Assembly (NCBI GenBank): GCA_947573135.1
Contig: CANPDU010000019.1
Coordinates: forward strand, 1 to 58,881
DNA from: an uncultured Bacteroidales bacterium
Lineage (GTDB): Bacteria; Bacteroidota; Bacteroidia; Bacteroidales; Muribaculaceae
DNA length: 58,881 bases
Direction: 5' to 3'
Below are positions 51,171-58,881 of this stretch, in pieces (the first letter of the stretch is position 1; each line of letters starts with the position of its first letter). The notes beneath the pieces were generated by a model, which saw nothing but the letters and a program-made list of their open reading frames with translations, was not told the origin of the DNA and did not search any database. The translations under genes were made by a program, and so were the position numbers.

Positions 51171-51571
51171 AATTACTACCGATTTTAATTTCACAAAAAA
51201 CAGCGTATTCCGGACGTCGAGGCCGCTATTGAATAGATGTCGGGCGCATCCGGAAAGACGAAGAGGGATTGCTTGCAATAAGACCTATGATGGTAGAGCC
51301 TAATACCCATTATATAGAAAACAAGAGAAACAATGGGAGGGAGAATGGGATTAAAAGTCTTAATATTAGTTTATTATGAATTTAGACAAATTCCGATGAT
51401 TTCCGAGAATTGCGCTTTTAAGTGTCATTTTTGTTTCCCAAAGTGAGATGGATTTCGGATTATTTTCGTAACTTTGCCATACTGACAGATACGGTGTTAA
51501 GAATAGGAAAACATCGGAAATGTATCACGAATTTATATAGAATTTTTCTAATACACAAACCTCTCTCCAAT
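51171..51571. other. Non-coding stretch upstream of integrase 2
   Basis: About 400 bp without a convincing gene. It contains TAACTTTG at 51469-51476, a -7 box that may drive integrase 2, but no clear -33 element was found. Confidence 0.5.
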
Positions 51572-52696
51572 ATGGGAAGAAACAGGAAACAAATAACCGG
51601 AAATGTGCCGATAAACCTGCGGTTCCAGAAACGGGCCGGAGACCGCAAGGCTATTCTGATCGACCATTTTTATGACGGGAAGCATCACTATGAGAACACG
51701 GGGCTGTTCCTCATAGCCGAGACAAACGAGAAAGCCCGAAGGGAGAACGCTCGCACCATGCGCAAGGCGAATGACCTCTTGCATCAGCGAATCGACGAAT
51801 ATTTTTCATCGAAGACAGCTCCTGTTGCAGAAGAGCATCCGGTTACAATGCTGGAGTGGTTTGACTTTTTTATCGACGAGCAGGAGCGGCGCGGCATCAA
51901 AGCAATTCCCCGCATCAGGTGCTACCGTAAAATTCTCGCAAAGTTTGACGATACGACAAAACTCAAGGATGTTGACAAGGATTTCTGTCTGAGATTTATA
52001 ACGTATCTTCGCAATGAGTACCTTACCAAACAAGGGAGGCAGCTCAGTCCGAAATCAATTTTCAATTTTTGTGGTTACCTATCTTGTTCGCTCAATATGG
52101 CTGTGCAAGTTGACCGAATCGTCTCTAATCCGTGGAACTGCCTATCTCGAAATGAGAAGCCAAAGAATGATGTGAGCAAACGCGAATACCTGACGATTGA
52201 CGAGGTCAAAGCTCTTATAGCCACTCCTTGCAGGAACGAGACCGTAAAGCGCGCCTATCTGTTTTCATGTTTCTGCGGGCTGCGCTTAGGCGATGTCATC
52301 AGCCTCAAATGGGAAAGCATCACCAATGACGGCGAGCGGTGGAAAATCGGAATCGTGGCAAGCAAGAACCAGCGAGTTCTCCACATACCGTTGAGCGCAC
52401 AGGCGATGAAATGGATGCCGGAAAAGACTGGCGAATTTGTTTTCCCTACTCTTAAGAAACAATCCGTCTCACATCATCTGAAGATTTGGGCGAAGGCCGC
52501 GGGGATAACCAAGACCGTAACATTCCATACTTCGAGGCATACCTTCGCAACAATGCTGCTGACTCTGGGAACCGACATCTATACAGTGTCGAAGATGCTC
52601 GGACATTCAAGCGTGAAACCGACACAGATTTACGCCAGGATCATCGATGAGGCAAAGGACAACGCCGTATGTCTCGCCGACGGCATAGACTGGTAA
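51572..52696 (+). CDS. Tyrosine recombinase/integrase 2
   Basis: About 374 aa from ATG 51572 (MGRNRKQITGNVPINLRF). The open frame extends to 51422, but the added residues are unlike family N-termini and cover a -7 box. Arm DNA-binding and SAM-like domains precede catalytic motifs CGLRLGDVISLKW, FHTSRHTFATMLLTLGTDIYTV, LGHSS and TQIYARIIDEAK. It is closely related to integrase 3, which starts 57 bp after its stop. Pairs of integrases of this type in Bacteroidales elements often act together. Confidence 0.92.
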   Translation: MGRNRKQITGNVPINLRFQKRAGDRKAILIDHFYDGKHHYENTGLFLIAETNEKARRENARTMRKANDLLHQRIDEYFSSKTAPVAEEHPVTMLEWFDFFIDEQERRGIKAIPRIRCYRKILAKFDDTTKLKDVDKDFCLRFITYLRNEYLTKQGRQLSPKSIFNFCGYLSCSLNMAVQVDRIVSNPWNCLSRNEKPKNDVSKREYLTIDEVKALIATPCRNETVKRAYLFSCFCGLRLGDVISLKWESITNDGERWKIGIVASKNQRVLHIPLSAQAMKWMPEKTGEFVFPTLKKQSVSHHLKIWAKAAGITKTVTFHTSRHTFATMLLTLGTDIYTVSKMLGHSSVKPTQIYARIIDEAKDNAVCLADGIDW

Positions 52697-52753
52697 AGAC
52701 ACACGTCTTTAATATTATTTCTAAATTTTATCATTTCAAAATCATACTCTCCA

Positions 52754-53896
52754 ATGGCAAGACCAAGAACTACCAAATTAAAAGAGCCGGTAAGGATGCG
52801 ATTCAAGAAACTCGCCAACGGCTCAAAGTCGATATACCTTGACATCTATGTTGATGGCAAACGTAGCTACGAATACCTGAAGCTCTACATCCTTCCCGAA
52901 CTGAACGCCAACATCAAGGAACAGAACCGCACCACTATGGCGGCCGCAGAGAAGATAAAGTCCCAGCGTATAATCCAGCTTACCGAGGACAAGGCTTCGC
53001 TTCGCCACGTTTCCAAACGTGCAGGCATCCTCGTTTCCAACTGGCTTGACACCTATAAGGAGGACAGAGAGAAAAACGGCGCACGGGGCATGAAGATTGT
53101 CAGGACGCTCAAACGGATACTCGAGCTGTATCGCAAAGGAGCGAGGATGAAGGATGTGAACAAGGAATTCGTTCTTGGCTTCACAGATTTCATGCGCAAC
53201 GATTACCGTACCCCGCAAGGTAAACCAATAGCCGCATTTACCCAGCGTAGCTATTTCGGCATCTTCAATTCCGCACTCAACGCTGCTGTGCAGGCTGATG
53301 TCATTCCCGACAATCCGGTGAATCGCCTTACTCCGCAGGAACGCATCAAGGCACCGGAGAGTAAGAGGGAATACCTGTCAATCGACGAGATCAGGACACT
53401 TATAGCCACGGAGTGTTCACATGAGATAGTCAAGCGCGCCTTCATGTTCTCATGCTACTGCGGTCTGCGACTGAGCGATGTATATGCACTCAAATGGAAA
53501 GACCTTGTGCGTGACGGTGACATCTGGCGAGTCGGAATCGTCATGAAGAAGACCGCGACACCGAACTATCTCCCTCTTTCAAAACAGGCGACTGCATGGA
53601 TGCCGGAGCGTGGCGATGCCGCCGACAGCGACAATGTTTTTGCACGGCTGCCTAAAGGACAATATCTGAATGACCTTATAAAAGCATGGGCGAAGAAAGC
53701 CGGATTGTCAAAGCATGTCACGTTTCATACGTCGAGGCATACCTTCGCAACCATGCTGCTGACACTCGGCGCGGACCTTTATACTGTATCGAAGCTTCTT
53801 GGTCACGCCAATGTGAAAACTACTCAGATCTACGGAAAAATTGTTGACCAAAAGAAGGATGATGCCGTGAGCCGGATTGACAAGGCTTTTGAATAA
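52754..53896 (+). CDS. Tyrosine recombinase/integrase 3
   Basis: A 380-aa protein with an arm-binding domain (RMRFKKLANGSKSIYLDIYVDGKRSYEYLKLYI), SAM-like domain and catalytic motifs CGLRLSDVYALKW, FHTSRHTFATMLLTLGADLYTV, LGHANV and TQIYGKIVDQKKDDAV. A tandem paralogue of integrase 2 with the same layout. All catalytic residues are present, so both look active. Its likely partner is the HTH protein at 54201. Confidence 0.93.
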   Translation: MARPRTTKLKEPVRMRFKKLANGSKSIYLDIYVDGKRSYEYLKLYILPELNANIKEQNRTTMAAAEKIKSQRIIQLTEDKASLRHVSKRAGILVSNWLDTYKEDREKNGARGMKIVRTLKRILELYRKGARMKDVNKEFVLGFTDFMRNDYRTPQGKPIAAFTQRSYFGIFNSALNAAVQADVIPDNPVNRLTPQERIKAPESKREYLSIDEIRTLIATECSHEIVKRAFMFSCYCGLRLSDVYALKWKDLVRDGDIWRVGIVMKKTATPNYLPLSKQATAWMPERGDAADSDNVFARLPKGQYLNDLIKAWAKKAGLSKHVTFHTSRHTFATMLLTLGADLYTVSKLLGHANVKTTQIYGKIVDQKKDDAVSRIDKAFE

Positions 53897-54041
53897 TACA
53901 GCAAATCACCTTTTATAGCCATCTGTTCCCTGTTTGTTAGAGATATAAGATAGCTTGATTTTCTTCCCTGTGCCTTGTCCGGCATGGGGATTTTTCTTGC
54001 CCTGCCATTCACAATTAAAACTGCTGTAACGGCGTGGACGA

Positions 54042-54065
54042 GTGCCGAAAAAAGGTGCCGATTTT
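54042..54065. repeat. GTGCCG tandem motif, copy 2
   Basis: GTGCCG at 54042-54047 and 54055-54060 with the same 13-bp period, second copy followed by ATTTT, as at 49303-49326. It lies 146 bp upstream of the HTH gene at 54201. The 304-bp gap 53897-54200 holds this motif and no ORF. Confidence 0.6.
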
Positions 54066-54200
54066 ACGATTTTCATAGATAAGCTTAAAAGACAGTGGCT
54101 TATACAGCCATCTTCGTTTGTTTTCCATTCCTGTATTATAGCTTTGCAGTCCGAACAAGAAAACTAATCGCAAACTTTATCATAACCAACAGGAATTTTA

Positions 54201-54440
54201 ATGACAAAACCAAGTATGTTGACGCCGACCGAGGCGGCTAAATATCTCGGAATCAAGCTCAGCTATCTCTACAAGCTGATGATGCGCCGTGTCATCCCGT
54301 ACTACAAGCCGGGAGGCAAGCTCTGCTACTTCGACCCCGAAGACCTCGACAGGTGGCAGCGCAGTGTCCGTGTCGCAACGGACGATGAGATTGAAAGTCA
54401 GGCACAGTCCTACATTCTCAAAAACAGTATCAGACCATAA
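54201..54440 (+). CDS. Excisionase-like helix-turn-helix protein, copy 2
   Basis: A 79-aa protein: LTPTEAAKYLGIKLSYLYKLMMRRVIPYYKPGGKLCYFDPEDLDRWQRS is a MerR-type/excisionase winged helix common in Bacteroidales mobilisable elements. It probably directs excision with integrases 2/3. The next gene follows at 20 bp. Confidence 0.85.
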   Translation: MTKPSMLTPTEAAKYLGIKLSYLYKLMMRRVIPYYKPGGKLCYFDPEDLDRWQRSVRVATDDEIESQAQSYILKNSIRP

Positions 54441-54459
54441 CCAAATTTATTAACCTATC

Positions 54460-54936
54460 ATGATTGAAACAACCAAACCTACTATTCAGAATGTGGAACA
54501 GACCATCGAAACGGTGTCAGCTCCAAATCTTCCCCGTAAGGAGAGAAAGAGTAAAACGATTGAAGAATCGCAGATAATTCAGATTGAGCGCAAGCTGTTA
54601 TCCTCGCTCGGCATAAATGAAGCGGACGCGCTTGCGGCGTGTATCGCAATCGGTGCGGGCAATCAGGAAGCGGCGACAGTGAAGGGCCCCGACCGGCACC
54701 GTCTCAATCTCTTTCTCAACTCCGGAACAAACAGGAAGGAGATGTCCGTGCAGGAACTTTCGGAACACCGTCAGGCACGGGCCCGTCAGCTTGTCAAATC
54801 TGCAATCCGCTATCTCGACAAGGAGGAGATGACGGCGGCGATGTTCACCGTCAGTGAAATAGCACGATGCAAGACCGACATTGACGAGGGCGTGAGGATG
54901 ATACAGTTCTACAACTCATCAATGTCAGGGAAGTAA
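54460..54936 (+). CDS. Mobile-element protein, unknown
   Basis: A 158-aa soluble protein with a charged, flexible first 45 residues (PRKERKSKTIEESQIIQ) and a helical C-terminal region (SVQELSEHRQARARQLVKSAIRYLDKEEMTAAMFTVSEIARCK). No family recognised. Found between the excisionase-like gene and the replication/mobilisation genes, so a regulatory or accessory transfer role is likely but unproven. Confidence 0.6.
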   Translation: MIETTKPTIQNVEQTIETVSAPNLPRKERKSKTIEESQIIQIERKLLSSLGINEADALAACIAIGAGNQEAATVKGPDRHRLNLFLNSGTNRKEMSVQELSEHRQARARQLVKSAIRYLDKEEMTAAMFTVSEIARCKTDIDEGVRMIQFYNSSMSGK

Positions 54937-55070
54937 CAGTTTTAACCGTGAGCCGGAGTGTTGTGCGGATGGCGAGAACACACATGGAATAATCTCAGAT
55001 TAATTTCATCTAAAGTTGGCTCTTCTATCCGGCAACATTTTGGTCGCACTATCTACGCAAACAAGTACAC

Positions 55071-55508
55071 ATGAACAAACAATCCAAGGAAACATACAAA
55101 TTTCAAATACCGTCGCGCTTTGAAATCATTACTTTCAGAATGACTGTCGAGGTGATGAATCTGCTTAGCGGCGCCACCGAGAACAAACGCGGCGACAAGG
55201 TAAGCAACACAATCCTCTTTTATGACCTGCTGTCAAGAAAGGCTGTAAATGCGAAAGTCTCAAACGATTTCCGCCGCCCTCTGGCATTGAAACCGGGACA
55301 GGCGCAGTATTCGGAGATTCGCCTCGCGGAGCAATGGCAGATGAACCGGACCCGATTGCGCAATGTCCTTGACAGGATGGAACAGGCCGGACTTATCTAC
55401 ACTGACCGTTCACTTGTAAGGTCGGTGATAACATTCCCCTCCGTACTGGGCTGGAGCCGCCCTGACAAGACTTATATCCACAACACCGTCTTTTTCAATG
55501 TGGATTGA
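55071..55508 (+). CDS. Winged-helix protein of mobile element, possible replication/regulatory function
   Basis: A 145-aa protein with a winged-helix-like C-terminal half (YSEIRLAEQWQMNRTRLRNVLDRMEQAGLIYTDRSLVRSVITFPSVLGW). The order and size resemble small DNA-binding proteins between the integration and mobilisation modules of Bacteroidales elements. It might regulate the mob genes. Name uncertain. Confidence 0.6.
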   Translation: MNKQSKETYKFQIPSRFEIITFRMTVEVMNLLSGATENKRGDKVSNTILFYDLLSRKAVNAKVSNDFRRPLALKPGQAQYSEIRLAEQWQMNRTRLRNVLDRMEQAGLIYTDRSLVRSVITFPSVLGWSRPDKTYIHNTVFFNVD

Positions 55509-55770
55509 GCTTCCTGCAGCCGATATGGTGAATCTTCCGAGCTGCATAATGCCTCATAGTTAGCCGTATGTCTTAAGCCGCAGGAAAGCAGGAAACAGGG
55601 ATTTCGTTGCAAGATATGCCGCTGTATTTCACTCCCTGTCGGTCACTGCACACACGGCTCTCTTGCGTTGCCGCACAGGGCAACGGGACGCCGCTCGCAG
55701 GCTCGCACCGATGACCTTTATAATAATCAGTATAATTTATAAGATTCTCATAACCAATTTATAACTTCCG
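55509..55770 (+). other. oriT: Candidate oriT region upstream of mobC
   Basis: This 262-bp stretch has no ORF. It contains the hairpin CGTTGCC-gcacag-GGCAACG (55666-55685) flanked by G/C-rich sequence, then an A/T-rich segment before mobC. In mobilisable elements the relaxase nick site usually lies just upstream of the mob operon, which fits. The nick site itself cannot be named. Confidence 0.5.
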
Positions 55771-56193
55771 ATGAATAAACCTAATGAAAACAGTGGCCGC
55801 CGCCGTTCCACCATGTCGTTCCGTGTGAACGAATCGCAGAGGAAACGGATAGAGGGCCTCGCCGCCCAATGCGGGATGAACCGCAGCGAATACCTGCTGT
55901 CACGGGCCTACGGCTACAAACCGAAAGCCAGTCTGACATTTGCGCAGACCAAAGTCCGCGACGAGCTTATAATCGCCCGCAGCGACTACGCCAAATATAC
56001 CTCGATGCTGAACGCCATGCCGCAGCACGAGCGCATGGCGATGTTCCGCGACCAGCCGTGGATGACCGAGGCGTTGGGTCGCCTCCATAAGACTGCGGAA
56101 CTCATAACCGATATAATCGACAGATATTTCTCCCCTAACCGCGTACCGGGAGCATCATCTGAAACGTACAAGGAACAGGAACCGTCATGGTAG
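55771..56193 (+). CDS. mobC: MobC-like mobilisation protein (ribbon-helix-helix)
   Basis: A 140-aa protein: RRRSTMSFRVNESQRKRIEGLAAQCGMNRSEYLLSRAYGY is a ribbon-helix-helix DNA-binding domain as in MobC relaxosome accessory proteins, followed by a helical tail. It would bind oriT and load the relaxase. It overlaps the relaxase start by 7 bp. Confidence 0.85.
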   Translation: MNKPNENSGRRRSTMSFRVNESQRKRIEGLAAQCGMNRSEYLLSRAYGYKPKASLTFAQTKVRDELIIARSDYAKYTSMLNAMPQHERMAMFRDQPWMTEALGRLHKTAELITDIIDRYFSPNRVPGASSETYKEQEPSW

Positions 56194-57389
56194 CGAAGGC
56201 AGCATCGATAAGTCACGGCATCAACTGTATAAGATACATATCCGGCGAGTCGAAGAACAAGGAAAATCCGGAATTGATTTACCGTGTCAAGGACAATCTT
56301 CTTCCGTGCGAGCTCGATGCAATGGGCATCTGGGATCTGATGAAAGCCGGTGCGCCGATGAAGAAGAGTGTTATCCGCATGGAAATCTGTCCCGGCGGAG
56401 AGCACACCGAAAACTTCACAATGCAGGACTGGCAGAAGCTGTGGGATGACTTTGTAAGGGAGTTCGACAAAATTGAGCTGGAGGATGAAAACGGCAAGGT
56501 GTATTCGCATAAAACCAACATTGCGGACAGCATCTATACAGTCTGGCTTCATTATGAATCCGACAGCGGCATACCGCATCTTCACGCCGCAGTGTGCCGG
56601 AAAGACCGCTTCGGCATGACCAACAACGACCACAACATTCACATCCGCGCACAGGAGGCAGCGCAGGCTGTAGCCATCCGGCGGGGCTGGATAACAGCCG
56701 CCGAAATCCATAAGATGAACGCAGACAAGATTGCCGACGACCTTACGGAAATTCTGCGTGCCATGCCGTCATGGTCGTGGAATGATTATGCCGCCCGGAT
56801 CCGGGCAAAAGGTTATACTATTATGATACGTCCCGGCAAGAAAGGCCCTTACGGTTATTCTATCGGAATGGGCAAAGTCCGATTCAAGGCATCCGAACTT
56901 GGCACAGGTCGAAAGCTGACAGCATCGAGAATCGAAGACACATGGAATAAACTTCACAGTCAGTCCGCAGTTAAGTCGAAGCAGCTGGTCAAGCACGCCG
57001 GAACAAAGCCTGTTGTGCCTGTTGTATCTCCTGACAAACAAGTTCTGGATTATACCACTTGGCAAGAAGGAACATCGAGATACGAGCTTACACATGGAGG
57101 CAAAACTTCTCAGTTCTACATTCCCAACGATGTCATGCAGGTATTCGACGACGAGTTTGACTACCGCGAGATTGTAAACTGGCAGGAGCTTACCGATATG
57201 GCGGTTGCATTGTTCGTTGGTCTGACGGCACTCGACACCGTTTCAACCGGAAGCGGCGGAGGCGGTTCATCCAACGATGACAACTGGCGCGACCGCAAAG
57301 ACGAAGACGAGATTGAACGTGCCCGCAGATGCGCCCGCGCAGCGGCAGCCCGCCTCGGCAAGACCCCGAAATCAGGCCGCAGAAGATAA
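56187..57389 (+). CDS. Relaxase/mobilisation nuclease (MobA/MobB-like)
   Basis: A 400-aa relaxase. The N-terminus has SHGINCIRYISG, an internal EICPGGEHTENFT segment, and the three-histidine metal motif H122 (WLHYES), H131 and H133 (GIPHLHAAV). It nicks one strand at oriT and stays linked to the DNA for conjugative mobilisation by a helper system; no type IV secretion genes are present here. The C-terminal part has basic and Gly/Ser-rich linkers, ending GKTPKSGRRR. It is the last gene of the island. Confidence 0.88.
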   Translation: MVAKAASISHGINCIRYISGESKNKENPELIYRVKDNLLPCELDAMGIWDLMKAGAPMKKSVIRMEICPGGEHTENFTMQDWQKLWDDFVREFDKIELEDENGKVYSHKTNIADSIYTVWLHYESDSGIPHLHAAVCRKDRFGMTNNDHNIHIRAQEAAQAVAIRRGWITAAEIHKMNADKIADDLTEILRAMPSWSWNDYAARIRAKGYTIMIRPGKKGPYGYSIGMGKVRFKASELGTGRKLTASRIEDTWNKLHSQSAVKSKQLVKHAGTKPVVPVVSPDKQVLDYTTWQEGTSRYELTHGGKTSQFYIPNDVMQVFDDEFDYREIVNWQELTDMAVALFVGLTALDTVSTGSGGGGSSNDDNWRDRKDEDEIERARRCARAAAARLGKTPKSGRRR

Positions 57390-57483
57390 TGCTTTCACTT
57401 TATTGCAAACAAGAAATCCGGTTGATTCCTGCTAAATAGTCGTTACGAATAATTTCCTCGATACGACAACTCATGATACATAG

Positions 57484-57529
57484 AGACAGGCTATCTCGAC
57501 ATCACTGCGGAGGTTGCCTGTCTATTTTT
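57484..57529 (+). terminator. Terminator-like inverted repeat after the relaxase gene
   Basis: AGACAGGC (57484-57491) pairs with GCCTGTCT (57516-57523), followed by ATTTTT. The loop is 24 nt, so it is weaker than others here. The same T-run forms the right-edge 11-mer TGTCTATTTTT. Confidence 0.5.
57519..57529 (+). repeat. Candidate right attachment sequence (11-mer)
   Basis: TGTCTATTTTT here matches 47145-47155 exactly and in the same orientation. These two positions lie just outside the first and last genes of the island. Confidence 0.4.
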
Positions 57530-57595
57530 GCATGGGTATCGGACAAGCCCCCGGCAACGATTGCCGAGGGCCGGAGGTTTGTATGAAAAAACTGT

Positions 57596-58081
57596 TTACG
57601 GGTTGGGGAATTGTATTGAGGGAATCGGAAGGTCATTGCGCCGGATGAATTTCTTGATGTCATCGGGGACACCTTTCTGGTGTGGCCTCAGCCACATTTC
57701 CGTCGGTGTCAGTTTTACGACTATATAATATTCCGTTGCATCCCATAAATTGTCACTGTCGGGCGCATCATACCAAGTGAGTTCAAGACGCGGTTTTCCG
57801 TCTTCTTCATTCGCAGGATCTGAAACGTGCCATGTGTATCTCTTATAGAAATCGGCTGTTCCGTCCGGCAAAAGGTAATATGTGACGAGTCCACCCCACG
57901 ACTAAGTGTTTTCGCCCCCAGTAGTAAAACGGTATATAAGCGGATTATCATTGCTTCCGTCCTCAACTAATTGCCATTGCCCTTTGATTAGTTTGGTATC
58001 AGGATAGTCTGGAGCATCATCATCGCAAGCACTGAACGTAAGTGCAAGGAGAGGAAGTAAAAACAGAAGTAGATTCTTCAT
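57596..58081 (-). pseudogene. Lipoprotein gene interrupted by an in-frame TAG
   Basis: ATG at 58081 begins MKNLLLFLLPLLALTFSACD, a lipoprotein signal, continuing DDDAPDYPDTKLIKGQWQLVEDG to residue 59. Codon 60 is TAG (57904-57902), but the same frame then continues without shift (SWGGLVTYYLLPDGTADFYKRYTW...) to a natural stop at 57596, about 160 codons in all. The downstream half reads as ordinary folded protein (WLRPHQKGVPDDIKKFI). The simplest reading is a nonsense mutation in a small surface lipoprotein of the lipocalin-like type. A second ORF starting after the stop at a TTG would lack a signal peptide. Confidence 0.8.
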
Positions 58082-58176
58082 CTAATTTGATTTGAGATTA
58101 TTTCAAGATTGCAGACCTGGCTGATTCTGGCTCTGATTAATGATACGGCTACTCATAAGAGAGATTTGATACGATT

Positions 58177-58599
58177 TTATTCATTCTCAAACCAATCCGG
58201 GATAAAATCTTCGGGTAGGTCTTCTGAATCCTTACGCTCTTTTGATAATACCTCCAACAGCTCGTATTCAGTCCAGGCAGGTTCGCCCATCCTATAATCC
58301 AGATAACTTGTTTTACTAATGCGGATTTGATATTCGTACCCCTGCTCGTAGTCAAACTTTGTGATGTAGCCAAGAGGTTGCCACTCCGACTGCGATTCGT
58401 TCTTGACTGCGTACACATTAGTGAGGGTGCTGTTGCCGCACGATGTAACAACTCCCGGAAGCATCCTTGATGCTATGGTCAGTGTGTACTCTTTGTAATC
58501 AGTTATTTTCCTGCCCTGGTTTTCGTCATCGTCGCAGCCGACAATGGCGATTGAGCAGAGGAACGCCATCAGGATTCCTAATAATCTGGTGGGTTTCAT
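58177..58599 (-). CDS. DUF4377-like lipoprotein
   Basis: A 140-aa lipoprotein (signal SIAIVGC). The mature part has a beta-rich DUF4377-like domain: EYTLTIASRMLPGVVTSCGNSTLTNVYAVKN, WQPLGYITKFDYEQGYEYQIRISKTSYL and the acidic end DFIPDWFENE. The function is unknown. It lies 14 bp downstream of a TonB-receptor-like gene on the same strand, suggesting co-expression. Confidence 0.8.
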   Translation of the reverse strand: MKPTRLLGILMAFLCSIAIVGCDDDENQGRKITDYKEYTLTIASRMLPGVVTSCGNSTLTNVYAVKNESQSEWQPLGYITKFDYEQGYEYQIRISKTSYLDYRMGEPAWTEYELLEVLSKERKDSEDLPEDFIPDWFENE

Positions 58600-58613
58600 A
58601 TTTTAGAGATATT

Positions 58614-58881
58614 TTATTTCATAATTGCTGAACTTGCACCTGATTGTTCTCCGACTTCGTTTCCTCGCTGAACTTTCTTTCCGTATCCGAAAGTATATGT
58701 TACCGAAAGGTTCAAACGGCGATGAAGGTTGTTTCCATCAACGAATCGCGTTTCAGAATATAAGGGAGTTGACAACGTATTAGTAGCACAGAGCCAGTCA
58801 TTGCGAAATAGATTCATCGCGCTTAACCTGATATTCCAGTTTGCCCGGCTCCATCCTGCGAGTATCTGGTAGAAATCACGG
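58614..58881 (-). CDS. Outer membrane beta-barrel (TonB-dependent receptor-like) protein, C-terminus only
   Basis: The frame enters from the right window edge and ends at 58614, giving about 88 residues. Sequence such as ILAGWSRANWNIRLSAMNLFRN and NNLHRRLNLSVTYTFGYGKKVQRG is typical of the last strands of outer-membrane beta-barrel family receptors in Bacteroidetes. The start and plug lie outside the window. Confidence 0.75.
   Translation of the reverse strand, partial: RDFYQILAGWSRANWNIRLSAMNLFRNDWLCATNTLSTPLYSETRFVDGNNLHRRLNLSVTYTFGYGKKVQRGNEVGEQSGASSAIMK

Noticed and set aside
57546-57572. G/C-rich inverted repeat CCCCCGGCA/TTGCCGAGGG as terminator of the broken lipoprotein gene
   Set aside because: Imperfect stem without a T-run on the relevant strand; support too weak for a feature.
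57582-57647. Tiny plus-strand frame beginning MKKLFTGWG
   Set aside because: Only about 21 codons, overlapping the 3' end of the minus-strand lipoprotein, no promoter.

Overview
The window looks like a chromosomal segment of a gut Bacteroidales bacterium, most likely Muribaculaceae-like. The evidence is a SusC/SusD pair inside a large polysaccharide utilisation locus (PUL), type IX secretion-style C-terminal sorting domains, Bacteroidetes promoters (TTTG/TTG about 19-21 bp upstream of TAnnTTTG), NigD-like, DUF3467, DUF2795 and DUF4377 proteins, a tmRNA tag ending GENNYALAA, and a Bacteroidales-type mobilisable element. The family assignment within the order is inference.

Region 1 (1-9246) is housekeeping and accessory: a TPR protein, an NhaC-type antiporter, ssrA (tmRNA), a nitroreductase-like protein next to pncB, a lipoprotein class A beta-lactamase, a secreted CE1-like esterase, and a leucine-rich-repeat/transglutaminase-like protein.

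Region 2 (9247-12990) is a scar plus an insertion-like block. A 100-bp near-copy of the 3' end of the last PUL gene is fused back-to-back with a decayed copy of the esterase 3' end. It is followed by a 55-codon ORF behind a good promoter, a lipoprotein aldose 1-epimerase and an AbiEi/AbiEii type IV toxin-antitoxin pair. The 100-bp sequence recurs in direct orientation at 12991, so it brackets galM-abiE.

Region 3 (12991-32110, minus strand) is one long PUL, read right to left. It encodes a ROK regulator with a tandem 23-bp repeat over its own promoter, SusC, SusD, a DUF6259-like putative glycosidase, a secreted sorting-domain protein, an internal hairpin, a GH3-GxDLY-SGNH fusion, three tandem DUF4855 paralogues and two tandem paralogues of an unrecognised beta-rich family. 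Many junctions overlap by 1-4 bp. The likely job is binding, import and breakdown of one glycan. Most of the enzymes belong to families without a known activity, so this is the best candidate for an undescribed system.

Region 4 (32233-47077) is core-like: lolD, a NigD-like lipoprotein, DUF3467, cysS, an EamA transporter, a secreted sorting-domain protein, an OmpA-family porin, a 902-aa coiled-coil lipoprotein, a beta-barrel protein, a RecD-like helicase, slyD, a LOG-family protein, a PduO-type adenosyltransferase and a DUF2795 protein.

Region 5 (about 47090-57530) is an integrated mobilisable island. It has one tyrosine recombinase and an ORF6N protein, an HTH/primase-helicase module with an iteron-like repeat cluster, two tandem tyrosine recombinases, a second HTH module, and a mobC/relaxase pair with an oriT-like hairpin. 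Short repeats at both edges are candidate attachment sites.

Region 6 (57596-58881, minus strand) holds a lipoprotein gene broken by an in-frame TAG, a DUF4377-like lipoprotein and the C-terminus of an outer-membrane beta-barrel protein that runs off the window. No rRNA, tRNA (other than tmRNA) or CRISPR array was seen.
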